NCBI GenBank assembly: GCA_011763485.2
Contig: JAANSK020290267.1
Location: 1-20,082, forward strand
Direction: 5' to 3'
Length of the DNA stretch: 20,082 bases
Source of the DNA: Isoetes engelmannii
Taxonomy: Eukaryota > Streptophyta > Lycopodiopsida > Isoetales > Isoetaceae
Part shown: piece after piece, positions 1 through 8,595 of the stretch
How positions within the stretch are numbered: position 1 is the stretch's first letter
How the letters are laid out: the number at the start of each line of letters is the position of its first letter
Notes under the pieces: generated by a model
What the model was told of the DNA's origin: nothing
What the model saw: the letters and a program-made list of their open reading frames with translations, nothing else
The model's database searches: none
Program-made: the position numbers and the translations under genes

Positions 1-570
1 CATAAGATTAAACAAACCAATTATGTCTTCTCTTTCTTTCCACACTTCTCTAATATACGAACTCAAACTATGAGCAGAAAGATCAAACAACTCCTTCAAG
101 GTAGACATGTGAATTCCATGTTTGACTCTTATATGTTCATAAGGGTAGCATTCTAGTAAAGCATGTTTTTCTGTCTCGAACTTTGGGTCTAAACAACCAG
201 GACAAAATCTCTCTCCTCGAACTAATCCATGCATTCTATCGGTCTCAATATGTAGAGTATGAGATGATAGTCTAAGCTGCGAAATTGTCATTCGTTTCTT
301 TTTGCCAATATGAGAGGCTAAGTAGGCTTGATTAGTATAAACCTTTAGGTCATTTATCTCTTCTAGATAAAACCTTTTCTTGGTGCCTCCATCTACATTT
401 ACCTGCCACATTCTTTTAACTGTTATATCTGTTACTTGTTCATGTACTTCCTTAAACTTTGTGGATGTTGGCCATATCCCATGTCCAAGCCATCTAGCTG
501 TCCATCTTCTTATATCAGCATGCCACCCTCTTTCTCTTGACTGTTCTTATGCCAGCCTAGGCCATCTACC
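1..570 (-). pseudogene. LINE ORF2, C-terminal domain with CCHC-like knuckle, runs off window
   Basis: One minus-strand frame is open from about 540 to the window edge. It reads, among others, GWHADIRRWTARWLGHGIWP, VKRMWQVNVDGGTKKRFYLE, QLRLSSHTLHIETDRMHG and RFCPGCLDPKFETEKHALLE followed by CYPYEHIRVKHG. The C-x2-C-x8-H-x4-C spacing is the conserved Cys/His knuckle near the end of many LINE ORF2 proteins, needed in related elements for retrotransposition. The frame continues from the reverse transcriptase with a break near 540-600. No start codon is expected because this is the tail of a long protein, and the natural stop lies beyond position 1. Confidence 0.85.
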
Positions 571-638
571 CAAATCCATGGCCAAGATCCTATTTACATA
601 GGTGATGGTTCTGCAAAGTGCCTCCACTTCCAAGGGCA

Positions 639-1857
639 TTAAGCCTGCTTCAGCAAATATGGTGTTTGAGATTTCACATTAAATTCCCAGAGGAGGAACC
701 GCTTTTGAACTTTCTCAATCTCTTGCCAGCATTTTTTGGAGAGTCCAGGTCCCCAAATTGGACTGCCATACAATATAACCGGCTTAATCTGTATGCCGAA
801 AAGCAACTTCTTCAATTTCCAATGCTCAAAGTTATTCACTTTGCATTGGTGCATCATACTATAGTAAGCCCTAAGGCCTCCAGAAGCTTTCTTTCGGGCT
901 GCTACAGTCCACCTATAATCATTTGTTATATCAATGCCAAGGTATTTGTATTCTTTTACCTGTTTCAAGGGAATCCCTCTGACAGTAGAAGTGGTTGAAT
1001 CACGACCACCAACAACCATTATCTTGGACTTAGCTGCATTAATTTGCATACTCTTATGCTCATAAAACTCCTGTAGCACATCCAAGTGCTGCTGAAGCCC
1101 CTTAGCAATTTTGGAAATCAAAACTATATCATCAGCAAAAAGTAATAATTGCACAACATATCTACTTAGTTGTGCGCCAACACCACCAAGTCTGGCCTGC
1201 CATCCCTTCAAGTCATCTATAAAGAGGCCGAAAAGTGTTGGAGAGAAAGGACATCCTTGTTTAACCTCAACAGTATTCTCTATGCATTCAGATCCTGTAA
1301 ATGGAAAAGAGAGCTCAACAAGAACTTTGTTGTAGAGACAAGCGACCGCTTGTCTGAGTTTCAATGGCACCTGCAAAAGCTCTGGGCGAGAAGCAAGATC
1401 TTTCCTTTGAACTTTATCAAATGCTTTAGCTAAATCAATGAAAGAAACATATCTCTTATTTCTTGGATCCTTTGCGCCCTCAGCCAATACTCTTGATGTA
1501 GCAAGATGATCAAGTGTTGAATATGCTTTTCTAAAACCCGCCAATTGCTCGGCCATCATGAGAGTCTGCCCAATCTGCAAGTTTATGTTCAACCATTGAA
1601 GCAAATAATTTGGCAAATATACTACCCACCAGGATTGTGCAATAGTTCTTTATATCATCTCTATCTCCTGATTTATATATTGGGATAACTCTATTCAAGC
1701 ACCAATCTTGTGGAAAATATCCTGACAAAAGAGCTTCATTACAGATTTCGGCTAATAGAGCATGAAGCGTCGCACCTCCCCATTTTAATAATTCAGCTGA
1801 CATACCATTAGTGTCACTAGCTCGACCATTTCCCATGGTCTTCAAAGCTTCTTGCAC
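639..1857 (-). pseudogene. LINE ORF2, reverse transcriptase domain
   Basis: The first piece (1857-1531) carries GRASDTNGMSAELLKW and VIPIYKSGDRDDIKNYCTIL, the opening motifs of LINE reverse transcriptases. The second piece (1616-639) carries AGFRKAYSTLDHL, FIDLAKAFDKVQ (motif A, residues about 59-70), KQGCPFSPTLFGLFIDDL (motif B, about 119-136), LLLFADDIVLIS (the catalytic FADD, about 157-168), KSKIMVVGG and YKYLGIDI (motif E region), then the thumb and the ILYGSPIWGP segment. The two pieces overlap in different frames, so a frameshift lies between 1616 and 1531. The enzyme of this family copies LINE RNA at the nicked target. Identity is certain; this copy is dead. Confidence 0.95.
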
Positions 1858-1861
1858 ATCC

Positions 1862-2384
1862 TATACTGCAAAAATTGGAGAGGCATCCCCCTCACAAATC
1901 ATCTGGTCCATATGTGGTGTATTATATAATTCGTCTACCCATGCCAATAATTCCTTTCTAGAAATATGTCCCATCAAACTTTGCTTTTTAGACCGGTTAA
2001 AAACGTTAAAAACCTCTTTGGATCTGTATCCATTTCATGCATAAGCATTTCCGTATGTTTTCTCATCCAAGCCCTCTTTTTCCGCTTAATATGCTTTTTA
2101 TAATACACAAAAATATCAGGACTCTTGGATTGGTTCCACATCTCTTTGGCTGCTCTGCAATCCAAATCAAACCACTTACTACTTACCCATTTTGGTCTCT
2201 TTGGCTTTGTAAGTCCAACAATTGATTGCGCTGCACCCAAAGTGAGATCCATAAAAGCTTTGCTTCTGTCATCTAGTGACCCTTGCCGTTGAAACTCCAT
2301 CAATTTAGCATCCAATGCTTTTTCATAATCATCTGCAAGTTTATAATATAGCTTTATCTTTGGTAATGGTACTGCAGCTGGCAC
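1862..2384 (-). pseudogene. LINE ORF2, connector between endonuclease and reverse transcriptase
   Basis: The minus-strand frame 2384-1974 encodes a basic, Trp- and Lys-rich stretch (KRPKWVSSKWFDLDCRAAKE, KKHIKRKKRAWMRKHTEM), the typical linker before the reverse transcriptase in this kind of LINE. The next 110 bases down to about 1862 read GHISRKELLAWVDELYNTPH and similar before a stop near 1863, so the connector runs into the reverse transcriptase piece with one or two breaks. No catalytic role is known for the linker; it helps hold template RNA in related elements. Confidence 0.75.
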
Positions 2385-3215
2385 TTTCCGCTTGCCTTCA
2401 TATCCAATGTAAACACATAAGGAACATGATCGGAATCAATATTCCTATCTAACATGCACAAATCCGTCACTAGAAATACTTCATTGGGATCTCCAATAAG
2501 ATAGTCGATTGTGCTACTACCATTTGGTTGATAGTACGTGGAGCAATTGGAATTTGAAAATCTAGTGCTCCCATTGTATATGATGAAGTTAAATGCCTCA
2601 CATAATGCAATTATATGTTTGTCCATCTTATTAATGACTGTATCTGCTGATGTGCGGGGCCAACTAGCTTGGATATCAAATTTCTCAACAACACAAAGGA
2701 TTCTCTTCCTCAGACAAAAGAGATTCTTGCCTATTGCCCACACGTCCATTAGGGTCTCCTGCAATAAAAACCATACCAGACTCTCTATATTTTGAAATGT
2801 CTGCTGCAAGATGAATGAAAGGATCATCAGCGCATAGTCCATCTGAGGAATAAACAGGTGCAGGATACGGTTCAAGAGGAGCAAAATACACAAGTGCCAC
2901 ATAAATTTCAGCAGAGTTATCCTTTATCTTCAACCAAATATGCTGAGCAAACTTGAATTTACTAGCCACTGAGACTGTCTTTCGTAGATCCCTTCTCACA
3001 TAACAGGCAACTCCACCCCATCCTCGTCTATTATTGCCCAATTCATTCCATACTGAGTCCGAAAGATAGAAACCTGGAATTTCTCTAGTTTCATGTTCCC
3101 AAGTTTCATTCAATGCCAGAATATCATATCCCTGAAACAATTGTATATTGCTGAAAATGGTGTCTTGACTTAGACCATGCACATTCCATACAAGAAACCA
3201 GAGAGCTGCAATTCC
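2354..3215 (-). pseudogene. LINE ORF2, endonuclease domain (exonuclease-endonuclease-phosphatase fold)
   Basis: The minus-strand frame begins directly after the ORF1 TAG with WFLVWNVHGL, the usual first strand of the fold with its metal-binding Asn. Then come DILALNETW (catalytic Glu), RGWGGVACYVRRDLRK, FIAGDPNGRVG (the GDxN motif) and, after a frame change between about 2900 and 2690, NGSSTIDYLIG and NIDSDHVPYVF (the SDH motif with the catalytic His). All main motifs of a LINE endonuclease are therefore visible, split over two frames. In the family this domain nicks the target DNA and so chooses the insertion site. The copy is inactive because of the frameshift. It is followed at 2384-1974 by a basic connector in the original frame. 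Confidence 0.9.
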
Positions 3216-3979
3216 CTATGCTCGGTTCCTTACCACTAGCTTGTTATTCACTATGTAAGCATTGCTTCCCTCGTCTTTTAGTCTCTTTACTTCTTCCAAG
3301 AGCTTCTTACGTTCTTTTTATTGCTGAACAGTTAGATTATCATTGAGCCAAATTTTTTGCCCTTTTAGATGGCTCATGTGTTGGATGATCCGTGTGTTTG
3401 CTTCTACACTACCAAATTTGAGCAGAATAGGACGAATTCTATCATCAATCCTTTTGCTTAATCTCCTAGAATAGACAACTCCTGGATCTACTACATGCAT
3501 TGTGTTTTTAAAATAATCATCAATAATTGCAGTAGTATTCTCACCTTGTTCTTCTTTCAAACCTGAGTCCTCTTGTTCAGTAAGTCTGTCTGCAAATTTT
3601 GTCATCTGGCTTTCTACATTGGAGGTGATTTGAGCAACCAGCTGATCTTGATCACCTTTCTCTCCTTGTTCTTCACGCAATTCTCCTTGCTCTTCTCGGA
3701 ACTCAAGGATCACTTCTTTTCATTCATTTACGTTTTGCTTCAAAGCCTTGATTTCTTCCCTTGCTGCCTGTACTTCCTCCCGTGATGCTTTAATTTCTTC
3801 TCTAGATGTTTTAGCTCTAAAGAAATTTTGTCTCTAGATGCCTTTAGCTCTAAAGAAAGCCGTCGGATCATCTGCAGGAGGTCGGAATTCTCCATATCTT
3901 CTTCTTTCTGAGTCATAAGTCTGGTTTTGGCTTTTCCACCTGACATCTCCTTCTCCCTCTCTCGTTCAGATTTGTCCAA
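3216..3979 (-). pseudogene. LINE ORF1: coiled coil plus RNA-binding core
   Basis: The N-terminal part (3979 to about 3720) is rich in E, K, R and L, with repeated units of the type SREEI/SREEV typical of a trimerising coiled coil. The next part (3713-3318) contains RRLSKRIDDRIRPILLKFGS and LKGQKIWLNDNLT, which match the RNA-recognition-like core of L1-type ORF1 proteins. After one in-frame TAA at 3318 the frame continues with KERKKLLEEVKRLKDEG and KLVVRNRA to a TAG at 3216-3218, the usual C-terminal domain. The family protein binds LINE RNA and chaperones nucleic acid. Breaks seen: a frameshift near 3800-3815, a TGA near 3722 and the TAA at 3318. I am confident of the identity; the exact start is uncertain. 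Confidence 0.85.
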
Positions 3980-4330
3980 AAAAAGCGATACAGAAAAGCG
4001 GCACAGCGAGCGGCTCCAGAATAAGCTGAATTATAGATGTGCTCCGAATATACTACATGTTGAAATCAAACAATGCATGAAGTAAACAGAAGAAAACCAA
4101 TAATTCAGAAATATTTTGCACTTCAAATGACTTGCAAATGACTCGAGAATTAAGGCAGTATGCTCAACCCCCATCAAACAAGGGTTTGTCCTTGTGGGCG
4201 ACCAAAAATCCCTAATGGGACATTGAGGATAACAATAACATGCACATATAAAGTCATGCAAAACTATTTTCAAAAGCATTTATTTTATCAATATTTTTCA
4301 GGACAGGGACGTCATGTGGAAATTGCATTA
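3980..4330. other. LINE 5' flank, no gene recognised
   Basis: This stretch lies between the first recognisable ORF1 codons and the TATA module. Short frames are open on both strands (minus 4279-4031 and plus 4160 onward), but neither shows a known motif or splice-bounded exon. It is the likely place of the LINE 5' UTR; its outer end cannot be fixed from one copy. Confidence 0.4.
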
Positions 4331-4385
4331 GCGGATGTATTTATATATATATACAAGTCACGCGCTGTTCCTACGGCACGTCCGT
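4331..4385. repeat. TATA-rich module, copy 1 of 3
   Basis: Read on the plus strand, a GATGTATTTA start leads into alternating TA, then ACAAGTCACGCGCTGTTCC and TACGGCACG. The same order (GATGTA, TA run, ACAAGT, ACGC, TTCCTACGG) occurs at 10831 and 18390. This copy lacks the AGCCT that precedes GATGTA in the other two and merges on its right with the tandem array that starts at 4374. Its function is unknown; on the minus strand the TA run would serve as a TATA box pointing toward the LINE. Confidence 0.6.
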
Positions 4386-4943
4386 TTTACGGTGCTGTTG
4401 AGGTGATGGTGTTGAGTTTGGTGTATGTGTGCATTGCAATTGTTAACATGTAATGGGGAAGTTGTAGGTGTAGATTGTAGTTGTTTGAATCTAGCTATAA
4501 GTGGTGAAGTTACATAGGATGAACGGCACGTCCGTTCTATGATGATGTTGAGGTGATGGTGTTGAGTTTGGTGTATGTGTGCATTGCAATTGTTAACATG
4601 TAATGGGAAAGTTGTCTAGGAGTAGATTGTAATTGTTTGAACCTAGCTATAAGTGATGAAGTTACATAGGATGTGTGTTTGGGATGAAAGTATGGGGAAG
4701 TTGTGTAGCTGTAGATTGTAATTGTTTGAACCTAGCTAAAATTGGTGAAGTTACATAGGATGTGTGTTTGGGATGGAACTTGCATAGTGAGATATTTTGT
4801 AATTGTAGGTTAGGCATGTTAATGGTAATGTCGTACTGGTGACATCCTAGCTACATAGAATGTGTGTTTGGGATTAAAGGTGCATGGTGAGATATTTTGT
4901 AATTGTAGCTTAAGCATGTTAATGGCAATGTTATACGGGTGAC
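4374..4943. repeat. Degenerate tandem repeat array, units of about 150, 90 and 100 bp
   Basis: The first two units both begin CGGCACGTCCGTT (4374 and 4524, period 150) and share GAGGTGATGGTGTTGAGTTT and TGCATTGCAATTGTTAACAT. The block GTAGATTGTA..TTGTTTGAA recurs at 4470, 4622 and 4711, the block TACATAGGATGTGTGTTTGG recurs after the second and third, and GAGATATTTTGTAATTGTAG recurs about 99 bp apart near 4790 and 4888. Unit length shrinks to the right through internal loss. I see no open frame. It may be a local satellite or the body of a decayed element adjoining the TATA module. Confidence 0.85.
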
Positions 4944-5235
4944 GTTATTTTGCATGAGTGGCAATTTCATAGTGGTTGAAATGCAAAAATGGATAAATGA
5001 GTGATATCAAAGGGTAAAAATAAGGTGAAGATAAAAGGCCACTGAATATATAGCCGTGATGTAATGTTGGCATGTATATGACTGCAATTAATGTAATAAT
5101 TTTAATGCTTTCCTTTTCGCTTGAAATCAAAGACCAAAAAGATGGAGTAAAGTTAGACAAAATGATACCAATGCCACGCCAAAACACTGTAGATATTTGA
5201 ACAGAATAAAACTTGAATATTATGTTCATCAAATG
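4944..5235. other. AT-rich spacer, nothing recognised
   Basis: The minus-strand open frame at 5232-4945 has no motif, an unlikely composition (I, S, F and Y rich as expected from AT-rich noise) and begins just past the stop of the next gene piece. I treat it as 3' flank of that gene. Confidence 0.4.
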
Positions 5236-5699
5236 CTAGCAATCACATGTTATTTCTTTGTACAGACTTCTGTTGTATTTGAACAATTCTCCATGTTCTT
5301 TTTTTTTTTTTTGAAGAACAATTCTCCATGTTCTTCATTATCATCCTCTATGACAATTAAGTCTGTGGCAACATGATCCGTTTCCCAAGCTATATCGTCC
5401 CACTCCGGAGCAAAACCAAAGAACCAGATTGGAGGTGTACTTGAAAAGAGGATGAGGACTTCTCCTTGACCATCATGTTTTGCCTTGTGATGATAAAACA
5501 TATCTCTAAAGTAGTGAAACTGATCCTCTGTGAGTAATCTTTCATATGAGAAAATGAACCTGTCCAACATAAAAGCTTGATAACCATTGAGTAGAAATGG
5601 TTTCAAATTGTTCAAATCTCTGGAGATTTGTGCAGTCAGAGGCAAGGTACCTTCATGATTGAAGATTTTCGTTGCTGCTGTATAAGCTGATAAATCTTC
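5236..5699 (-). CDS. Terminal exon of an unrecognised host gene, C-terminus altered by poly(A) insertion
   Basis: The minus-strand frame is open from about 5699 and reads LEDLSAYTAATKIFNHEG, ISRDLNNLKPFLLNGYQAF, LTEDQFHYFRDMFYHHKAKH, VLILFSSTPPIWFFGFAPEW and an acidic tail DLIVIEDDNEEHGELF. A likely 3' splice site (CCAATTAG, AG at about 5700) fits phase 1. The mix of aromatic and acidic residues looks like real protein but matches no family I can name. A 35-bp insertion (5281-5335) shifts the frame, so the present product ends with a KKKKK stretch at 5250; without it the frame would run on to a TAG at 5236. Upstream exons are not clear; a good donor (CGAACGAG followed by GTATGT) lies near 5887 and a possible first exon at 6145-5939. 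Confidence 0.5.
5281..5335 (-). mobile_element. Poly(A)-only retro-insertion with 20-bp target-site duplication
   Basis: The 20-base word GAACAATTCTCCATGTTCTT occurs at 5281-5300 and again, identically, at 5316-5335. Between the copies are only twelve T and then GAA. Read on the minus strand this is duplicated target, TTC, a run of A, duplicated target. Perfect direct repeats around a bare poly(A) are the expected mark of target-primed reverse transcription that stopped almost at once, as LINE machinery can do. Replication slippage is an alternative but would not readily add the homopolymer between the copies. Confidence 0.75.
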
Positions 5700-5938
5700 T
5701 AATTGGAGCTTGCAATTTAGTCATTGAGTTAACGCTATGTGCATCTATGAAAGCAAACGATACATAGTTTGTGAGTAACATGCTATTCAAAGCGACTGAA
5801 TTGTACTGAAGTGTTAATGATTTAGTTTAGAAGATCCCTGTTAATGTATATTGAATACTACATCAGGGAAGACAGCGTTACATACCTCGTTCGAGTATCT
5901 GTTAATAGCCAAATATTAAGAGGATATAATGTGGGAAA

Positions 5939-6145
5939 TCAAGAAAAAGCTGTCAGATTCTGACAGAAGTAGAAGGAATTGAATGATTCATCCAAGAAAA
6001 TGTTCAATGGTTGTAATGGATTATGGGTAAGATGAAATGTTAACAAACTGATGTCGTTGTTCTCTTTCAAACTTTCGTCTGTCGAGTTGATGTTCAATTT
6101 CAATTTTTTGATGGCTTGAGCCGAACATGGGAGTAAGGTTTCCAT
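5939..6145 (-). CDS. Possible first exon of a minus-strand host gene, unrecognised
   Basis: The frame starts with ATG at 6145 and reads METLLPCSAQAIKKLKLNIN, then a stretch rich in N, L, T and F ending at a stop at 5939. Composition is protein-like without low complexity. No domain is recognised. It lies just upstream, in transcription order, of the exon at 5699, so it could be the 5' part of that gene, but no splice junction in matching phase joins them convincingly. A 20-bp perfect inverted repeat (6136-6155) covers its start codon. Low confidence: it may be chance. Confidence 0.3.
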   Translation of the reverse strand: METLLPCSAQAIKKLKLNINSTDESLKENNDISLLTFHLTHNPLQPLNIFLDESFNSFYFCQNLTAFS

Positions 6146-6275
6146 TTGGAAACCTAGCTATTCAACAAATGTAAAGACGACTGAATGTTTATTGACGAAT
6201 GAAATATTATGCTACGAGAATAGGATGACGCGGTTTATAGTGAATTGGCTAGATTAGATTGTGCATGCATGGCTC

Positions 6276-6700
6276 ATGTTATTTAAAACGAGTACGGGTT
6301 GGAGAAATGACAGTGAGAGTGAGCCGAAAGAAATGGAGAGTGACGTGAATGATAATCCAAAAGGCATTGAGGATTGCAAGCCTTCAACTGCACAGCCTAT
6401 GGATTCTTTAGTTTCCTTGCATCCATTAAAGGGGAAGAAGAGAAAACTGAGCAGCAAAGAGAGAGATTTGCAAGGTTGGAAAAGAATTCGACATAATTAT
6501 GCAAGGGAGGTTATTGTGCATTTGCAAAGCCCTGGAGCAAAGTTGTAGCCTAGTTTAATGAAACGAATAAAAGGAGCGGCTGATGATTTTGTCATTGCTG
6601 GCAGCAAATAACTGTGCAGTTATCTAAGTTGCATCGTCTGTTACAAATCTTAGAGGCACGTCAAGTAGCAGATGTTCAGCTTCGAAGGGGTAATATGTAA
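6276..6700 (+). pseudogene. Remnant of a basic, probably nuclear protein gene
   Basis: The plus frame from the ATG at 6276 gives NDSESEPKEMESDVNDNPKG (acidic, disordered), SLHPLKGKKRKLSSKERD and GWKRIRHNYAREVIVHLQSP, with a clear KKRK-type nuclear localisation signal. After a TAG at 6546 the same frame goes on with PSLMKRIKGAADDFVIAG, and after a one-step frame change near 6600 with ITVQLSKLHRLLQILEARQV and ADVQLRRGNM to a TAA at 6700. The downstream pieces are so protein-like that I read this as one gene with one stop and one frameshift. No family recognised. It starts about 130 bp from the divergent minus-strand ATG at 6145. Confidence 0.45.
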
Positions 6701-7293
6701 AGGGTTTTTATGTGAGTTGCAAAGTTATGTGTAAATTTATGTTTGGGTTGTGCTGGCTCTGTAAATAGAGCTAAAGAATGCAATTGTGACGATTGTTATG
6801 TAAATTGACTTGCTTGCTTTGTCGCCTGAAAGATCTACATGTTGATATATAAATTGAGTTATCTATGTTACAAGTTTGAGGATGTTAGTATTAGTGTACT
6901 TTGTGAAGTTGAAGTTCCTTGAAGATGCTGTAAAATTCTATTGTTCATAAAGATGCGAGGGGAGCATATCAAATACTTAGAATAAAACAGAGGTATGTTT
7001 TCATTCCAATGAACAGTAGAGTATATATTTTTAGGTTCAGTATGTTTAGCACGTGAGTTTTGAGCCAAATGAAGAGAATTTTATCATGGACACGTGCTTA
7101 CAATAAAGCACATGCATGTTTTCATTGCAATAAATACTCTGTATATTCAGATTGAAATTGCCGACTATAGTTCATGTTGCCATGATAATTTTTGTCATAA
7201 ACTAAATTTTTTTTACTAGCACAGAATTTTTGACATCCAAATATTATAGTTTATTTATCCACACACATACTGCTTTATTTATGTACATGGTAT
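6701..7293. other. AT-rich intergenic stretch, nothing recognised
   Basis: No credible exon, repeat or hairpin stands out. The minus open frame at 7068-6868 has no motif. The stretch probably holds the 3' flank of the minus-strand gene that ends at 7294 and of the plus-strand remnant that ends at 6700. Confidence 0.4.
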
Positions 7294-7890
7294 TTAAGCA
7301 CTATGAAAGCACTTAATGGTTTTTGCTTTCTCGGCATCCTCAAAATTCCCTACAGTGTCGAGAATTTTCATAGCTTCATCTAGTTTTTCTAATTCGGCCT
7401 TATGCTCATCCAGAAGCTGATTGACATACTTGTAATGATCATTAATAGCAGATAACATGTACTTGAAGTCCTCCTTTAGGTCACGTAAACAGTGTCTTAC
7501 TTTTTGGATGGGTGTAAGAGGAGGAGACTCTGGTGCAATAACACGGAGGCATACATGGTGAGTATGTTGTCGTTTATGTGGAGGCGCTAAGGTTGATCCA
7601 CGCACAAGGCTAGTGGATGGCATGGGGATTGCTAGTAGCAAAAGGAATACAATTGAATCAGTAGATTAAAGGAAAGAAGCAAACAATCAAGGCATGGTAT
7701 GGCAGAAATTGACGTACATGAAACAATTGCTGGTGCCATCTCGATGTCAACTTTATGCAGTGGAGCTGGATCTGGGCCTCCTAATTAGCTTTGTAAGAAA
7801 CCAATCAATTTAAAAAGAAGCAACAAAGGGGTAGTTTATACCAGAAGTTGCAGTTGGTGTAGCAGTGGTTGCGACTATATCCATATCCAT
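7294..7890 (-). CDS. Compact three-exon gene, 149-aa coiled-coil protein, unrecognised
   Basis: Three minus-strand exons fit together in phase: 7890-7842 (49 bp, from ATG), 7780-7718 (63 bp) and 7631-7294 (338 bp with stop). Introns are 61 bp (GTATAA..ATTAG) and 86 bp (GTACGT..ACTAG), all with GT-AG ends; the coding total is 450 bp. The protein begins MDMDIVATTATPTATSG, has a Pro-rich disordered half with a basic His patch (PPHKRQHTHHV), then a helical, charged C-terminal half (about residues 80-145: IQKVRHCLRDLKEDFKYML, VNQLLDEHKAELEKLDEAMK) that should form a coiled coil. No stop or frameshift interrupts it, unlike its neighbours. No family is recognised. Upstream exons are possible, since a donor-like CAG/GTATAA lies near 7935, but that piece has a stop in frame. 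Confidence 0.65.
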
Positions 7891-7939
7891 CTCGTCTGAT
7901 TTGAACCAAAATCAAGCTGTCAGTAATCTTTATACCTGA

Positions 7940-8595
7940 AATGGATTAGGACAAGGCATTGGTGTCACATGCCAGACTTTTATTGACCAGGTGTACACGG
8001 CATGTTTACTCGAACGTGGAGTGCAGATGCATGTAATATAGTATTTATGTAAAACATAATAGTCGTGCAAACAAAAGTTGTTAAACAATTTACGAGGTTT
8101 GCAAATAAAAAGAGATTAGTTGAATTTATTGATTTGTCAGTATTAACTTTGATTTCTATAGGTCGTTTGATGCGGATGGAAGCAAGACTGTTGTACAAAG
8201 ATATGGTGAAGCAGTTGATGGATGCTTTAAGTTCTTCAATGGGTACAATGCTTTTGTTCATCTTTGATGTATATAGGATTGTGGTCACGCATACACATGG
8301 TTTTGACTGTACTTGTTGTAGCTGTAACATCGAATTCATTATCTGTAGGAGGACTTTGCCATCAAGGTGCTTGGACTGAAGTTGGAGGAGCATCGAGGGT
8401 GCCTGTGCATAGTACACAGGATAGGAGGGGAAACATCTCACTTACTATATCTAGGTTTGTGAACACTGTTTGAAAGGATCGGGGAGACCGCTGCCTGCTT
8501 GTATTATTTCAAGCATGTTGCTGGAAATGATGACACTAAGGATTGGTGATGAGTTGCCAGATGACCACAAGTGTTTTCTGCTTACGAAAATTTAG
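7940..8595 (+). pseudogene. Remnant of a plus-strand multi-exon gene, unrecognised
   Basis: Three coding-like blocks follow each other. Block 1 (about 7940-8032) reads GQGIGVTCQTFIDQVYTACL and LERGVQMH before a GTAATA donor. Block 2 (8162-8255) reads RSFDADGSKTVVQRYGEAVD and GCFKFFNGYNAF after a TATAG acceptor. Block 3 (8349-8549) follows a 93-bp GT-AG intron in the same phase and reads EDFAIKVLGLKLEEHRGCLC, then FERIGETAACLYYFKHVAG after an in-frame TGA at 8460-8462. A further piece in another frame, GDELPDDHKCFLLTKI, ends at 8595. The junction of blocks 1 and 2 does not match in phase. The stop, frame change and phase clash suggest decay. The blocks have no domain I can name. Confidence 0.45.

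Larger units (their letters stand above)
1..3979 (-). mobile_element. Non-LTR retrotransposon (LINE), APE endonuclease type, broken, 3' end outside window
   Basis: Read on the minus strand, the order is ORF1 (coiled coil, RNA-binding core, C-terminal domain), endonuclease, connector, reverse transcriptase and a Cys/His knuckle, which is the layout of two-ORF LINEs with an apurinic-type endonuclease. Such elements copy themselves by nicking DNA and priming reverse transcription on the nick. The body is about 4 kb and continues past position 1, so the 3' UTR and tail are not visible. Much of it, from about 3800 to 639, still lies in one reading frame, but several frameshifts and in-frame stops interrupt it, so this copy cannot make a full protein. 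The 5' end is not sharply defined; homology is clear from 3979 downward. Family placement rests on recognised motifs, not a search. Confidence 0.93.

Noticed and set aside
1111-1433. Plus-strand open frames inside the LINE
   Set aside because: They are shadows of the reverse transcriptase frame on the other strand and have no motif.
4945-5232. Minus-strand hydrophobic frame of 95 codons
   Set aside because: I, F, S and Y richness fits AT-rich noise and there is no splice or motif support.
8460-8462. Recoded TGA (selenocysteine or alternative code)
   Set aside because: Different stop codons (TAA, TAG, TGA) interrupt the various remnants and frame changes lie nearby, which fits decay, not recoding.
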